Positions 36,081 to 45,225 are shown, counted from the first letter of the stretch. The stretch is DNA of 64,000 nt from an uncultured Paracoccaceae bacterium (GCA_943787785.1 CALSNT010000009.1:248001-312000), one strand, 5' to 3'. Program-made: numbers and translations. The notes: a model not told the origin generated them from the sequence alone.

Positions 36081-36809
36081 GTGGGTTCCAACACGCAGAT
36101 AACGCCACGATTGCGTGTCGAGGTTCTCGAAGACGTGACCTGCATGTCAGAGGTTTGGCAACTGCGGTCTGCGCGATTTCGCAAGGATGGGGCGTCGGAT
36201 CGCGATCAGTGGGACGCGCGTTGTCGCCATGTGCTGATCCGCGCGCAGGAAAGTGGTGCACTGGCGGGGTATTTCCGGATGTCGCTGATCGACGGCCCCA
36301 ATGCGCTGGCGCAAAGCTATGCTGCACAGCGCTATGATCTGGGCAGTCTGGCCAACAGCACGAAGCCGATGATCGAGGTGGGCCGGTTCTGCATAAATCC
36401 TGAGTCCAGGCGTAACCCAGACGTCCTTCGTCTGGTCTGGGCCGAGATTACCCGGACAGTAGACCAGCACGGCGTTGGCCTGTTGTTCGGCTGCGCGTCG
36501 TTTTCTGGCACTGATCCTGCTGCACACGCTGCAGCTTTCGCACAGTTGAGGGCGTATCGTCCTCCGTCGCGCTGGAGGATCGGGAAGGGCGCCGGACATA
36601 CGGTCCCGCTGGAAGTTGCAGCGGGTAGGGCGGTGCCATCGGCGACGGCGCTGCCGCCTCTGCTGCGTAGCTATCTGGCGATGGGCGGCTGGGTGTCCGA
36701 CCATCTGGTCGTGGATGACGATCTCGGGACGCTGCATGTCTTCGCGGGGCTTGAGGTTCGCGGTGTTCCCGATGCCCGCGCGCAGGCGCTTCGTCGTCTG
36801 GTGGGATGA
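36081..36809 (+). CDS. GNAT-type acyltransferase, OlsB-like (ornithine lipid synthesis)
   Basis: About 242 residues. It resembles the N-acyltransferase OlsB, which acylates ornithine or glutamine using acyl-ACP: early LRSARFRKDGASDRDQWDARCRHVL, GYFRMSLIDG, and MIEVGRFCINPESRRNPDV. The start is uncertain: in-frame GTG codons occur at 36072 and 36081 and an ATG at 36144; I prefer 36081 because the family-like sequence begins soon after. No OlsA partner follows, the next gene being an ABC-F protein. Aminolipid synthesis under phosphate limitation is typical of this group of bacteria. Confidence 0.65.
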   Translation: MGSNTQITPRLRVEVLEDVTCMSEVWQLRSARFRKDGASDRDQWDARCRHVLIRAQESGALAGYFRMSLIDGPNALAQSYAAQRYDLGSLANSTKPMIEVGRFCINPESRRNPDVLRLVWAEITRTVDQHGVGLLFGCASFSGTDPAAHAAAFAQLRAYRPPSRWRIGKGAGHTVPLEVAAGRAVPSATALPPLLRSYLAMGGWVSDHLVVDDDLGTLHVFAGLEVRGVPDARAQALRRLVG

Positions 36810-36861
36810 CGTTTTCATCGAAGAATCATTCCCCCGGGCGGCGGTATTCTTGGCGAAAACA
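36809..36861. repeat. Degenerate family A stem-loop repeat
   Basis: GTTTTCATCGAAGAATCATT, then CCCCCGGGCGGCGGTATTCTTGG follows the same order of parts as the copy at 13507 (hairpin, CCTCCGGCGGG-like core, GTATTTTC) with several changes. It is at the 3' end of the OlsB-like gene. Confidence 0.5.
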
Positions 36862-36904
36862 CAGGCCGATTGACGATCATGGCGGCGCGCTGTAGCCGGA
36901 CGGC

Positions 36905-38725
36905 ATGGCGCGCGCTCCTCTACTTCAGTTGTCCAACATCGGCCTTGGCTTCGGAGGCGATCCGCTGTTTGAGGGCCTTGATCTGGTGGTGCAGCCGGGG
37001 GACCGGCTGGCGCTGGTGGGGCGCAACGGGTCGGGTAAGTCGACATTGCTGAAAGTGATGGCCGGGCTGGTTGCACCAGACGAGGGTACGCGCGTTGCAT
37101 CGCCGGGCAGCCACATCGGTTATATGGACCAACATCCCGATATGTCGGGGTTTGAGACACTGGGGGATTTCGCGCTCAGTGAACTTGAACCCTCGGACGG
37201 TTACCGGGTCGAGATGGCGGCCGAGGGGCTGGATTTTGATCCTGCCACTCCGGTCGGCACCGCCTCGGGCGGAGAACGTCGGCGCGCGGCACTGGCGAAA
37301 TTGCTGGCCGAAGCGCCTGAGTTGATGTTGCTGGACGAGCCGACCAACCACCTGGACATCCGCGCCATCGGTTGGCTTGAGGAGCAGTTGGCTGCGACGA
37401 CGTCGGCCTTCGTCATCATCAGCCACGACCGGGCAGTGCTGCGCAACGTGGCGCGCGCGACACTCTGGGTCGACCGGGGGCAGGTGCGGCGGCAGGACAA
37501 GGGGTTCGATGCCTTCGAGGGTTGGCGCGACAAGACCTGGGAAGAAGAGGACCTCGCCCGTCACAAACTGAAGCGGCTGATCAAATCCGAAGCACGTTGG
37601 GCGGTCGAGGGGATCTCGGCGCGGCGCAAGCGCAATCAGGGCAGGGTGCGCGCATTGCAGGGTTTGCGCGCCGAACAAGCGGCGCAGATCACCCGGCAGG
37701 GCGCGGCGGCGATGGACCTGAGCGTCGGCAAGAAGTCTGGCAAGAAGGTGATCGAAGCGGTGGGCCTGGCCAAAAGTTTCGAGGACCAGCAGATAGTCCG
37801 CGACTTCTCGATCAAGATCGCGCGTGGCGATCGGATTGCCTTTGTCGGGCCGAACGGTGTTGGCAAAACGACCCTGCTAAAGATGCTGACCGGAGAGGTT
37901 GCGCCGGACGCCGGGACCGTCACCCTGGGCGCTAATCTGGTGATGGCGGTGTTCGATCAGAACCGTAGTGCGCTCGACCCGGAGATGACGCTTTGGGACA
38001 GCCTGACCGGGGACGCCGACATGCGCGTTTCGGGTCGCGCTGATCAGGTGATGGTGCGCGGTGCGCCCCGCCACGTGGTCGGCTACCTCAAGGATTTCCT
38101 GTTCGACGAAAGCCGGGCGCGGGCCAAGGTACGCTCGCTCTCGGGCGGTGAACGCGCGCGGCTGTTGCTGGCGCGGATCATGGCGCGCGAAAGCAACCTG
38201 CTGGTGCTGGACGAGCCGACGAACGATCTGGACATTGAAACACTCGACCTGCTGCAGGAGTTGATCGGCGACTTCCCCGGCACCGTGCTGCTGGTCAGTC
38301 ACGACCGCGATTTTCTGGACCGCGTGGCGACCCTGACGGTCGCGATGGAAGGCGACGGGCGCGCCACGATCTATGCTGGCGGTTGGAGTGATTATCAGGC
38401 GCAGCGCGGGCAAATCGTCGAAGAAGCGGGTACGAAATTAAGTCCGAAGGCTGTTCAGTCATCGCAAAAGGCCAAGGAAGCTCCGCAAGGCTCTGGCAAG
38501 CTTAGCTTCACCGAAAAGCATCGACTTGAAGGCTTGCCGGCAGAGATTGACCGCCTGACGGAAGAAATCGAAAAACTGACCGGGTTGCTGTCCGACCCCG
38601 ACCTTTTCGCGCGTGATCCGGCGAAATTCGACAAAGCAAGTGCAGCACTCGTGGCGCGTCAGACCGCGCTGACGAAGGCCGAGGACGACTGGCTGTCGCT
38701 AGAGGAAAAAGCGGGCACCCCTTAA
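36905..38725 (+). CDS. ABC-F family ATPase (Uup-like)
   Basis: A 606-residue soluble protein with two ABC domains. Walker A GRNGSGKST is at 39-47 and GPNGVGKTT near residue 318; signatures are TASGGERRR and SLSGGERAR; Walker B regions LMLLDEPTNHLD and LLVLDEPTNDLD. No membrane segments are present. The inter-domain linker (residues about 215-270) is highly basic, and a C-terminal coiled coil (about 530-600, EIDRLTEEIEKLTGLLSDP) matches Uup rather than EttA. Uup-type proteins act on ribosomes or recombination intermediates. Confidence 0.88.
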   Translation: MARAPLLQLSNIGLGFGGDPLFEGLDLVVQPGDRLALVGRNGSGKSTLLKVMAGLVAPDEGTRVASPGSHIGYMDQHPDMSGFETLGDFALSELEPSDGYRVEMAAEGLDFDPATPVGTASGGERRRAALAKLLAEAPELMLLDEPTNHLDIRAIGWLEEQLAATTSAFVIISHDRAVLRNVARATLWVDRGQVRRQDKGFDAFEGWRDKTWEEEDLARHKLKRLIKSEARWAVEGISARRKRNQGRVRALQGLRAEQAAQITRQGAAAMDLSVGKKSGKKVIEAVGLAKSFEDQQIVRDFSIKIARGDRIAFVGPNGVGKTTLLKMLTGEVAPDAGTVTLGANLVMAVFDQNRSALDPEMTLWDSLTGDADMRVSGRADQVMVRGAPRHVVGYLKDFLFDESRARAKVRSLSGGERARLLLARIMARESNLLVLDEPTNDLDIETLDLLQELIGDFPGTVLLVSHDRDFLDRVATLTVAMEGDGRATIYAGGWSDYQAQRGQIVEEAGTKLSPKAVQSSQKAKEAPQGSGKLSFTEKHRLEGLPAEIDRLTEEIEKLTGLLSDPDLFARDPAKFDKASAALVARQTALTKAEDDWLSLEEKAGTP

Positions 38726-38736
38726 GGGATGCCCGC
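38711..38736. terminator. Bidirectional GC-rich hairpin between convergent genes
   Basis: GCGGGCACCCCTT-AA-GGGATGCCCGC is a strong stem overlapping the last codons and stop of the ABC-F gene. It lies 30 bp before the end of the convergent beta-barrel gene. Only a short CTCTT tract follows, so termination is likely but not certain. Confidence 0.55.
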
Positions 38737-38765
38737 TCTTCCAAATCCGGCCAGTTGGCCCGGTT

Positions 38766-39362
38766 TTAGAACTTGAACGACACGCGACCTTGCAGGGAGT
38801 CGCCCTCGGCAGTGACGCCGGGTGCGAAGTCGCCGTCATCAAGGTCGTAGTGCAGCCATTCGACACCCAGAACCGTGTTGGCGTTCAGCATATGGGCATA
38901 ACCGATGCCGTAGACCACGCCCTCGGCAGTGCCGACTGCGCCGCCTGAAACATCTGCCTGCGCCGCCCCGGCGACGGCGTAGAACAGGTTTGCGCCGCTT
39001 GAGACGCCGCCGGTCAGGGCAAGTCGTGTGACGTTGTCAACTTCCACTGCGCCGGGTTGCAGGGTGATGTCTGCCCAGTCGTGGGCCAGTTCAACGCCAA
39101 GCACAAAGCCACCAAAATCGTGGCGATATCCGAGATGCAAACCGCCAATGGCTCCGTCGCCTGAAATCCCGATATTGGTATCGGCTTCACCGTATCCGAT
39201 CTGGGCACCGGCATAACCACCGGTCCAACTGAATTCAGGAACCACAGTAACAGCCGGTGCGATGACATCGATCACCGGATCATCAGGTGGTGGTAGCGGG
39301 TTTCCCGCCAGCAAAGGCGTGGCCAACAGGCCAAATACAGAGGCAAGTGTGAGGCGAATCAT
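38766..39362 (-). CDS. Outer-membrane beta-barrel protein (copy 1)
   Basis: A 198-residue protein from the ATG at 39362: signal peptide MIRLTLASVFGLLATPLLAG, a short Pro-rich linker, then alternating strands (WTGGYAGAQIGYGEAD, GGLHLGYRHDFGGFVLGVEL, ANLFYAVAGAAQADVSG) and the terminal aromatic motif VSFKF that BAM recognises. This is an OmpA-like 8-strand barrel without a peptidoglycan-binding domain (porin_OmpL/OMP_b-brl type). It is a clear paralogue of the next gene upstream, so the pair arose by tandem duplication. Confidence 0.82.
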   Translation of the reverse strand: MIRLTLASVFGLLATPLLAGNPLPPPDDPVIDVIAPAVTVVPEFSWTGGYAGAQIGYGEADTNIGISGDGAIGGLHLGYRHDFGGFVLGVELAHDWADITLQPGAVEVDNVTRLALTGGVSSGANLFYAVAGAAQADVSGGAVGTAEGVVYGIGYAHMLNANTVLGVEWLHYDLDDGDFAPGVTAEGDSLQGRVSFKF

Positions 39363-39547
39363 AGTCTTTCCCCTTAAGAAAAGCGCATGTGCGCTAATGC
39401 ACGCGGACCGCAGCCCGCGCAAAGAATGGCTCAATCCTAGGTTGATTCGCGCCAATCCGAAGAAGGAAGCTGCTTAAGACAACGCATAGGCCAATTTTGG
39501 CTTAGTTTCGGAATGAACACGGCGAAAAATGGCTTGCGATAAACGAA

Positions 39548-39571
39548 GGGCGACCCCGGAAGGGCCGCCCG
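39548..39571 (-). terminator. Hairpin terminator after the copy 2 beta-barrel gene
   Basis: On the minus strand CGGGCGGCCC-TTCC-GGGGTCGCCC forms a strong stem followed by TTCGTTT. It lies 25 bp after the stop of the gene ending at 39597. The plus-strand side is followed by GTTTT, so it may work in both directions. Confidence 0.55.
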
Positions 39572-39596
39572 TTTTGCTCGACCGAATGCAGTCGGA

Positions 39597-40211
39597 TCAG
39601 AATTTAAACGACACTTTTGCCTGGATGGTGGTGGCGTCGGCGTCTGTTCCGGGGTTCAGATCCTCTGCATCGAATTCATGGCTGAGAACCTCGAAACCGA
39701 CGGTCGTGTTCGGGTTCAGCATGTGCGCCATGCCAACGCCGATTACAGTTCCGTCCAGCGTTTCACTCGGGCCGCCGGCATCGCCTTTGGCGCTTGCAAC
39801 ACCCAGAGCTCCATAAAACAGATTTGCGCCGCTGGCGTAGCCAACGGTACCCATCAGGCGGGTCACCGAGTCCACGTCGACATCCGTGGTTCCCGATAGT
39901 GAAATGTCGGTCCAGTCGTGAGACAACTCGACACCGGCGACAATGCCGCCAAAGTCGTAGCGGTACCCGGCGTGAAGACCGCCCAATGCGCCGTCGCCGC
40001 TGGAATCAACGCCCCCGCCAGAGGCATCAGCGTCGCCCCATCCGAGCTGGGCACCAACGTAACCTCCGGTCCAGCCGCTGGATGCCGCATAAACCGGTGC
40101 CACCATCACGGGGGCCTCAACCATCGGTTCAGGCTGCGCGGGAAGTGGGTTGCCTGCGAACGCCGGGGCCCCGATCAGAGCTGCGGCGGCAAATAGTGAA
40201 AATCGTACCAT
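39597..40211 (-). CDS. Outer-membrane beta-barrel protein (copy 2)
   Basis: A 204-residue protein from the ATG at 40211: signal peptide MVRFSLFAAAALIGAPAFAG, a linker with repeated VAP/PMV units, and barrel strands parallel to copy 1 (SSGWTGGYVGAQLGWGDAD, GGLHAGYRYDFGGIVAGVEL, ANLFYGALGVASAKGDAG) ending KVSFKF. Sequence similarity to the 38766-39362 gene is strong throughout. The two genes are separated by 234 bp containing a terminator, so they are likely transcribed separately. The 212 bp upstream of copy 2 hold no further gene. Confidence 0.82.
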   Translation of the reverse strand: MVRFSLFAAAALIGAPAFAGNPLPAQPEPMVEAPVMVAPVYAASSGWTGGYVGAQLGWGDADASGGGVDSSGDGALGGLHAGYRYDFGGIVAGVELSHDWTDISLSGTTDVDVDSVTRLMGTVGYASGANLFYGALGVASAKGDAGGPSETLDGTVIGVGMAHMLNPNTTVGFEVLSHEFDAEDLNPGTDADATTIQAKVSFKF

Positions 40212-40423
40212 GTCGTACCTCGTTGTTTCGGGGTTTCTTGTCCCCATTTGATTGTCCCAAGCGACTATCGGGACCAAAACGCGTCCCAAGCCCAAAAGGT
40301 TCCAGACATTTAGGGGTATCTCGTACCAATGGCATCAGGCGTTGGGTTCACGAGGTCGTCAACCGGCCATAAGTGGCCAGTTGCCCAATCGGATGAGCTG
40401 ATTTTCTCTTATTTCACGACAAG

Positions 40424-41959
40424 TTACGCCAAGTGGATCTTGAAACGCTTCCGAATGGCCTGATCAGTCACAGGATCGAGGGACGCCGCCGACGGAGAGG
40501 CCAAAATCGCCTCCTTGCGGGCCGTTGCGGCTTCGATCAAGTCAGGCTTGCCCACCTCAGCCCATTCTTTGGGGCTGATCCGGCAGCCGAGGTTCGGATA
40601 TACATAATCCGACTGCATCCGCGCCAGCGTCTGATCGGTGCCGAGGTAATGTCCGGGTCCGCCGAGGCAGACTTCACGCATTTGATCGAGCGCCAGCGTG
40701 ACCTCGTCAACTTCGATCCCGCGCACGACGCGAAGCGCTTGGCCGATAACGTCATCGCCCAAAATCAGCGACTCGTGGCAGAAACCCAGAAGCGAGGCGT
40801 GCATGCCCGCCGCTTCATACACCATGTTCACTCCCGACAGACCGGCGGTCAGGTTCGAGCACATCTGCTCCCACCCGGCTTGCATGTCGGGCAGCTTGGA
40901 ATCGGCAATTCCCGCCGCAGCGCCGCCGGGCAGGCCGTAGAATTGATGCATTTGCGCGCACCCGGCTGTCAGCAGCGCCTGTTCGCCCGAGCCACCCGAC
41001 ATTGCGCCGCTGCGCAGGTCCAGCCCGAACGGCCAGGTGCCAAAAATTGCCGGATGCCCGGGTTTGATCGCGTTGACGTAGACCAAGCCCGCCAGAACTT
41101 CTGCGACCTCCTGCACGATGGTTCCGGCAATGGTCGAGGGCGCGGTGGCTCCGGCCATGCTCGCACTCAACAGCAACACCGGCATTCCTGCTTCGATGCA
41201 AAGTTCCATCACCTGGCAGGCCTCGGTGGCAAATTTCATTGGCGGGACAACGAAGCAATTCGAGTTGGAGACGAAGGGACGCGCGCGCCACTGATCCTCA
41301 CCACCTGCCATCATGTGCAGCATCTCGATGGCGTCGGGTACGAAGGACGGCTCGGTAAAGCTGGTTCCGATGTGTTTGGTGGTTCCCGTCACACAGGCGT
41401 AGACAGTATTGAGGTCCATCTCGTGATTGTCAGTGATGTCGCGGGCCACCATCGGGCGCTGCAGAAAGTGGATGTTGTCAAGCGTGTCGGCAATTCGCGC
41501 TGCGTCGTGCAGATCCTGCAACGTGCTTTCACGGTATTCACGACCCTGGACGTCGACCATATGGACCGCCGCCCCGGCGGTGCCGTAATGCACCCGTTTG
41601 CCGGACAGCGTCAGATCGTGCGTGGGATCACGGCCATGCAGCGTGAACCCTTTTGCAGCTTTGCCCAGCATCTCTTCCACCAGAGCGCGCGGATAACGCA
41701 GTCTGCCATCTTCGCCCAGGATCGCACCGGCGCGGGTCATGATGTCGACGCCTGATTGCGGCGCTTCGGCCAATCCAACCTCTGCAAGCGCCACAAGTGC
41801 TGCTTCGTGAATTGCCAGACAGTCGGCCTGGCTGAGGGGGGTATAGCTGCCACCGTCCATGCCGCCACGAACCGGGCGGATGTTGTCGGCAAGCGGGGCG
41901 GCACGCTCGGCACGGCGGGCGGCGCGACCACCGGAGCGGCGTGGGGATTGGTCGGTCAT
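40424..41959 (-). CDS. Trimethylamine methyltransferase (MttB) family protein, intact
   Basis: A corrinoid-dependent methyltransferase of the MttB superfamily, 511 residues from the ATG at 41959 (MTDQSPRRSGGRAARRA). The TIM-barrel core includes YTPLSQADCLAIHEAALVAL, GKRVHYGTAGAAVHMVDVQG, QGSD-like loops and GGPGHYLGTDQTLARMQSDY. No in-frame amber codon occurs, so it is a non-pyrrolysine member; such enzymes act on quaternary amines like glycine betaine. The corrinoid partner protein and reductive activase are not in the window. B12 genes nearby fit the need for a corrinoid. Confidence 0.85.
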   Translation of the reverse strand: MTDQSPRRSGGRAARRAERAAPLADNIRPVRGGMDGGSYTPLSQADCLAIHEAALVALAEVGLAEAPQSGVDIMTRAGAILGEDGRLRYPRALVEEMLGKAAKGFTLHGRDPTHDLTLSGKRVHYGTAGAAVHMVDVQGREYRESTLQDLHDAARIADTLDNIHFLQRPMVARDITDNHEMDLNTVYACVTGTTKHIGTSFTEPSFVPDAIEMLHMMAGGEDQWRARPFVSNSNCFVVPPMKFATEACQVMELCIEAGMPVLLLSASMAGATAPSTIAGTIVQEVAEVLAGLVYVNAIKPGHPAIFGTWPFGLDLRSGAMSGGSGEQALLTAGCAQMHQFYGLPGGAAAGIADSKLPDMQAGWEQMCSNLTAGLSGVNMVYEAAGMHASLLGFCHESLILGDDVIGQALRVVRGIEVDEVTLALDQMREVCLGGPGHYLGTDQTLARMQSDYVYPNLGCRISPKEWAEVGKPDLIEAATARKEAILASPSAASLDPVTDQAIRKRFKIHLA

Positions 41960-42179
41960 GGGCGAGGTCTCGGAAGTTGGGGCAGGAAAAGGCGGCGCGG
42001 GCGTCAACTGAGTGCCGGACGCCCCCGTGCCGCGCGCCCGCGTGTCGCACCGATGGTGCGTGTGACGAGCGCGATTTTCCAATCCTGTCGGGCCATTGGC
42101 ACCCCGGTTGTCCTGCGACTCAGGCTACCCCGTCATTGGCGCGATTCTGTCCCGTTTGCGCCCAGATGTCGCAAACAGC

Positions 42180-43016
42180 CTACCAGCGGCCAGATGCGCC
42201 GCCGCCCGAGGACGACCCGCCCCCGAAACCGGAGGATGAGCGGCTTTTCGTGCGTCTTGGGATGGTTGTGATCTGGGTATCCTCGTAATCGCAGTTGGTG
42301 CAGTAGTATTTGGTCCGTCGCCGCCCTGTGCTGGTACGGGTGGCACGTTGAAGCACACTGCGCAGGCGGCGCTGGTGGCGCGTGCCACACTTCGGGCAAG
42401 CCCGGAAACGAGTCATGAAATCGCCGAACATTCCGCGCCCGAGCATCGCAGCAACAGTGGCTCCAAATATTCCGATTATGGCCCAGTCGGCGTCGCCTTT
42501 TCCGCCCGATGGTTCGCTTGGCACGCCTGCGGTATTCGGCTGCGCGATGCGTCGGATAACCTCGGAGGTGCCAGCAACAATACCGCCCTGATAGTCATCT
42601 TCGCGAAAGGCGCGCAGGAAGGCGTCGTCGATCACCGTCTGTGCAACGGCGTTCCATTCCTCACCATAGCCCGACCCAAGCTCGATGCGCATTTCGCGAT
42701 CCGTGCGCGCCACCAGCACCAGGATGCCGTCGTTGCGATCTTCGTCGCCGATGCCCCAGGCGTTAAACAGCCCGGTTGCGAAGACCTCGATTGAGGAGAA
42801 ATCGCCGTAGTCATTGTGGCTTTCGATGGTGACCACGGTCATCTCGACACCGTGTTCGTCGCGCAGTTTCTGCAGATCGTCGGCAACCTGCGCCTCGGCC
42901 CCGGTGTCCAAAAGGCCCGCGAAATCGTTCACCAGTGTCGTTTCCGCGTTCGGAAAGGGTTGGGCGAACAACGGCGACGACCAAAGGAAAATCAGGGCGA
43001 GGGCGATGCGGATCAT
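42180..43016 (-). CDS. TPM-domain protein (YgcG-like)
   Basis: A 278-residue protein: signal peptide (MIRIALALIFLWSSPLFAQ), the TPM_phosphatase fold (LVNDFAGLLDTGAEAQVADD, VVTIESHNDYGD, DGILVLVARTDREMRIELGSGYGEEW), one membrane helix (about 177-195), then two CXXC pairs (CPKCGTRH and CTNCDYED) and a Ser/Gly-rich tail ending FGGGSSSGGGASGRW. The zinc ribbon after the helix is probably cytoplasmic. Family role is linked to membrane quality control or photosystem repair in plants; the bacterial role is unclear. It overlaps the decarboxylase gene by 4 bp. Confidence 0.83.
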   Translation of the reverse strand: MIRIALALIFLWSSPLFAQPFPNAETTLVNDFAGLLDTGAEAQVADDLQKLRDEHGVEMTVVTIESHNDYGDFSSIEVFATGLFNAWGIGDEDRNDGILVLVARTDREMRIELGSGYGEEWNAVAQTVIDDAFLRAFREDDYQGGIVAGTSEVIRRIAQPNTAGVPSEPSGGKGDADWAIIGIFGATVAAMLGRGMFGDFMTRFRACPKCGTRHQRRLRSVLQRATRTSTGRRRTKYYCTNCDYEDTQITTIPRRTKSRSSSGFGGGSSSGGGASGRW

Positions 43017-44401
43017 CGGTCTTCCATCAACTCACGGACCACGGTTTCGACCATCATGACATCCTCGGCCGTGCAGTCAAACTGTCCGACCTGAACGCGG
43101 ATCACAAATCGGCCCTTATGACGGGTCTGGGTCAGATAAATGCGGCCGTCGTCGTTAATCCGCTGCAGAAGCCTCTCTGTCGAGGCATCTGATTTCGTGG
43201 CAAAAGAAAACAGCGACAGGCGTTGATCCGAGGTTAGCTCAATCCCGGGTATCGCAGCTAGTTTTTTAGCCAGCTCCTCCGACCACATGACATGATTGCG
43301 AATCCGTGTCCGCAACCCGTCCAGTCCGTAGGCGCGCAATACGAACCACAGTTTCAATGCCCGGAACCGTCGGCCCAGCGGGACGGTCCATTCGTTGAAA
43401 TCGGTGACGTCGGATTGGCCGAGTGTCTCCAGATAACCCGGCCTCAGCCCCAGCGTTCGCACTTGCGGTGCCGGGTCTGCAAGGAATTGGACGGCGCAGT
43501 CGAACTGCGCGCCGAGCCATTTATGCGGGTTGAAAACGATTGAATGGGCTGCATCCACCCCGTCCCACAGATATCGGAATTCAGGGCAAATCATCGCGCT
43601 TCCAGCCCATGCCGCATCGACGTGAGTCCACAGATCATGCGCCTTGGCCACCGCGATCACCTTGGCCACCGGGTCCATCGCCCCGACAGATGTACCGCCG
43701 GTACAAATCACGACGCCCGCCGGGATCAACCCCGCCGCCTTATCGGCCTCAATCGCCATCTGCAGGGCCGCGGGGTCCATCCCCAGGTCTTCTCTCACGG
43801 CTACATTGACCAACCCTGCATCGCCGATCCCGGCAATCCGGCAGGCTTTCAGCACCGAGGAATGGGTTTGCGCGGAGGCATAGATTCGCACCCGTCCCAG
43901 TCCGCACAACCCGTCCGAATTGCCCTGCCAGGCAAGCGCGCGCTCGCGCATCGTCAGCACCGCGCTGAGCGTCGCGGTGGTGGCACTATCGTGGATCGTT
44001 CCAGTGAAATTATCGGCGAGTCCAAGGGCTTGGCGCAGCCAATCGACCATGACCTGTTCGATTTCGGTCGCCGCCGGGGCCGTCTGCCACAGCATCCCTT
44101 GCGCCGCGATTGCATTGCACAGTTGTTCGGCCAGCATCGAGGCTGGGGCGGCGTTAGCCGGGAAGTAGGCGAAGAAACGCGGGTGCTGCCAATGGGTTAT
44201 GGCATCCGGGACAATGGCTTCGAAATCCGCGAATATATCAGCAACTGCCTCCGGCGCGTCCGGAGGCATGCTCGGCAGTTTCGCCGCAGTAGCGCCCGGC
44301 GTCACATCGGGCCGCACGGGACGGTCGCGCAAGCCTGCGTGATAGCCATGCGCCCAGTCGGCGGCTTGCTTTGACCAATGCCTCAGATCGTCGTGGTCCA
44401 T
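43013..44401 (-). CDS. PLP-dependent decarboxylase, group II (aromatic-amino-acid type)
   Basis: A 462-residue fold-type I PLP enzyme. It shows WQHPRFFAYFPANAAPASML, GTIHDSATTATLSAVLTMRE (substrate/PLP region), VDAAWAGSAMICPEFRYLWD and the PLP lysine in FNPHKWLGAQFDC. This is the pattern of DOPA/tryptophan/tyrosine decarboxylases. The product would be an aromatic or related amine, but substrate choice is not readable. It starts 3 bp after the stop of the PEP-mutase-family gene, so it is in the same operon. Confidence 0.9.
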   Translation of the reverse strand: MDHDDLRHWSKQAADWAHGYHAGLRDRPVRPDVTPGATAAKLPSMPPDAPEAVADIFADFEAIVPDAITHWQHPRFFAYFPANAAPASMLAEQLCNAIAAQGMLWQTAPAATEIEQVMVDWLRQALGLADNFTGTIHDSATTATLSAVLTMRERALAWQGNSDGLCGLGRVRIYASAQTHSSVLKACRIAGIGDAGLVNVAVREDLGMDPAALQMAIEADKAAGLIPAGVVICTGGTSVGAMDPVAKVIAVAKAHDLWTHVDAAWAGSAMICPEFRYLWDGVDAAHSIVFNPHKWLGAQFDCAVQFLADPAPQVRTLGLRPGYLETLGQSDVTDFNEWTVPLGRRFRALKLWFVLRAYGLDGLRTRIRNHVMWSEELAKKLAAIPGIELTSDQRLSLFSFATKSDASTERLLQRINDDGRIYLTQTRHKGRFVIRVQVGQFDCTAEDVMMVETVVRELMEDR

Positions 44402-44403
44402 TC

Positions 44404-45215
44404 TCAGTCCATCATCTTGTCAACATCTGCGCCAGGCAGCGCGTTGCCGAGCCCCGAGAAATCACCATTTTCGAACATTTCCGTCGCCGCATCGTGAATA
44501 GCCCGATGTGTTACGCGCGCCAGTGCTGATCCCAGCGAAATCCGCGCCGCCCCCGCCTTGGCCAGCGCATCACGGCTGTACGCAGACCAAGGCCCCGCCG
44601 CCAGAACATTCACCGGCTTTTGCCTATGGCCACGATCCTTTGCAGGTCGCCCATGGTTTTCGGCATCGGGGCATAGAGGCAATCTGCGCCAGCCTCAGCA
44701 TAACCCTCCAGCCGCGCAATGGCTTCGTCGATGTCATAATTGCCTTCCATTATTCCGTCTGCACGGGCGACCAGCACGAAATCACGCGGGCAGGCGCGAG
44801 CGGCTGACGCCGCCGTCCGAATACGCTCAATGGCCAGTTCACGGTCGTAGGAATTGCCCGCCTCGAAGTTTGTGTCTTCAATCGAGATGCCTGCCAGTCC
44901 GGCCTCGAAACTCAGGCGCACTGTCTCGGCGCAGGTGTCGGGATCGTCGCCGTACCCGTTCTCGAAATCGCCTGACACCGGCACGTTCACGGCGGCAACC
45001 AGGTCGCAGGCGTGGGTCAGAGCCTCATCACGGCTGACAGTGCCCCCATCCTTGCGCCCCAGAGTGAAAGCATGGGCCGCCGAGGATGTGGCAATCGCAG
45101 GCGCGCCCAATGCCACCAGCATTTTCGCCGTACCGGCGTCCCAAGCGTTGCCCAGAATAAACGGGTCGCCCGGGCGGTGAATGGCACGGAATTCGGCACC
45201 GATGTCTCGTGTCAT
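44404..45215 (-). CDS. Isocitrate lyase/PEP mutase family protein, with one frameshift
   Basis: A (beta/alpha)8 enzyme of the PEP mutase/isocitrate lyase superfamily. The first frame covers MTRDIGAEFRAIHRP to VAIGK; the rest (PVNVLAAGPWSAYSRDALAK ... GADVDKMMD) is in another frame and joins if one base is added to the A4 run (T4 at 44618-44621 on the plus strand). The corrected length is about 270 residues, normal. The metal-binding motif is DFENGYG at 83-89. Residues 113-122, EDTNFEAGNS, fit the PEP mutase signature EDKX5NS except that Lys is replaced by Thr, so a lyase activity is more likely than P-C bond formation. Confidence 0.8.
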
Positions 45216-45225
45216 CTTGTTCTCC

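Noticed and set aside
40433-41755. 440-codon open frame opposite the intact mttB-like gene
   Set aside because: Antisense shadow of a clear MttB protein; biased composition and no recognisable domain.
40424-41959. Pyrrolysine-containing MttB
   Set aside because: No in-frame TAG in the intact gene, and no pyl genes nearby; it is a non-pyrrolysine family member.
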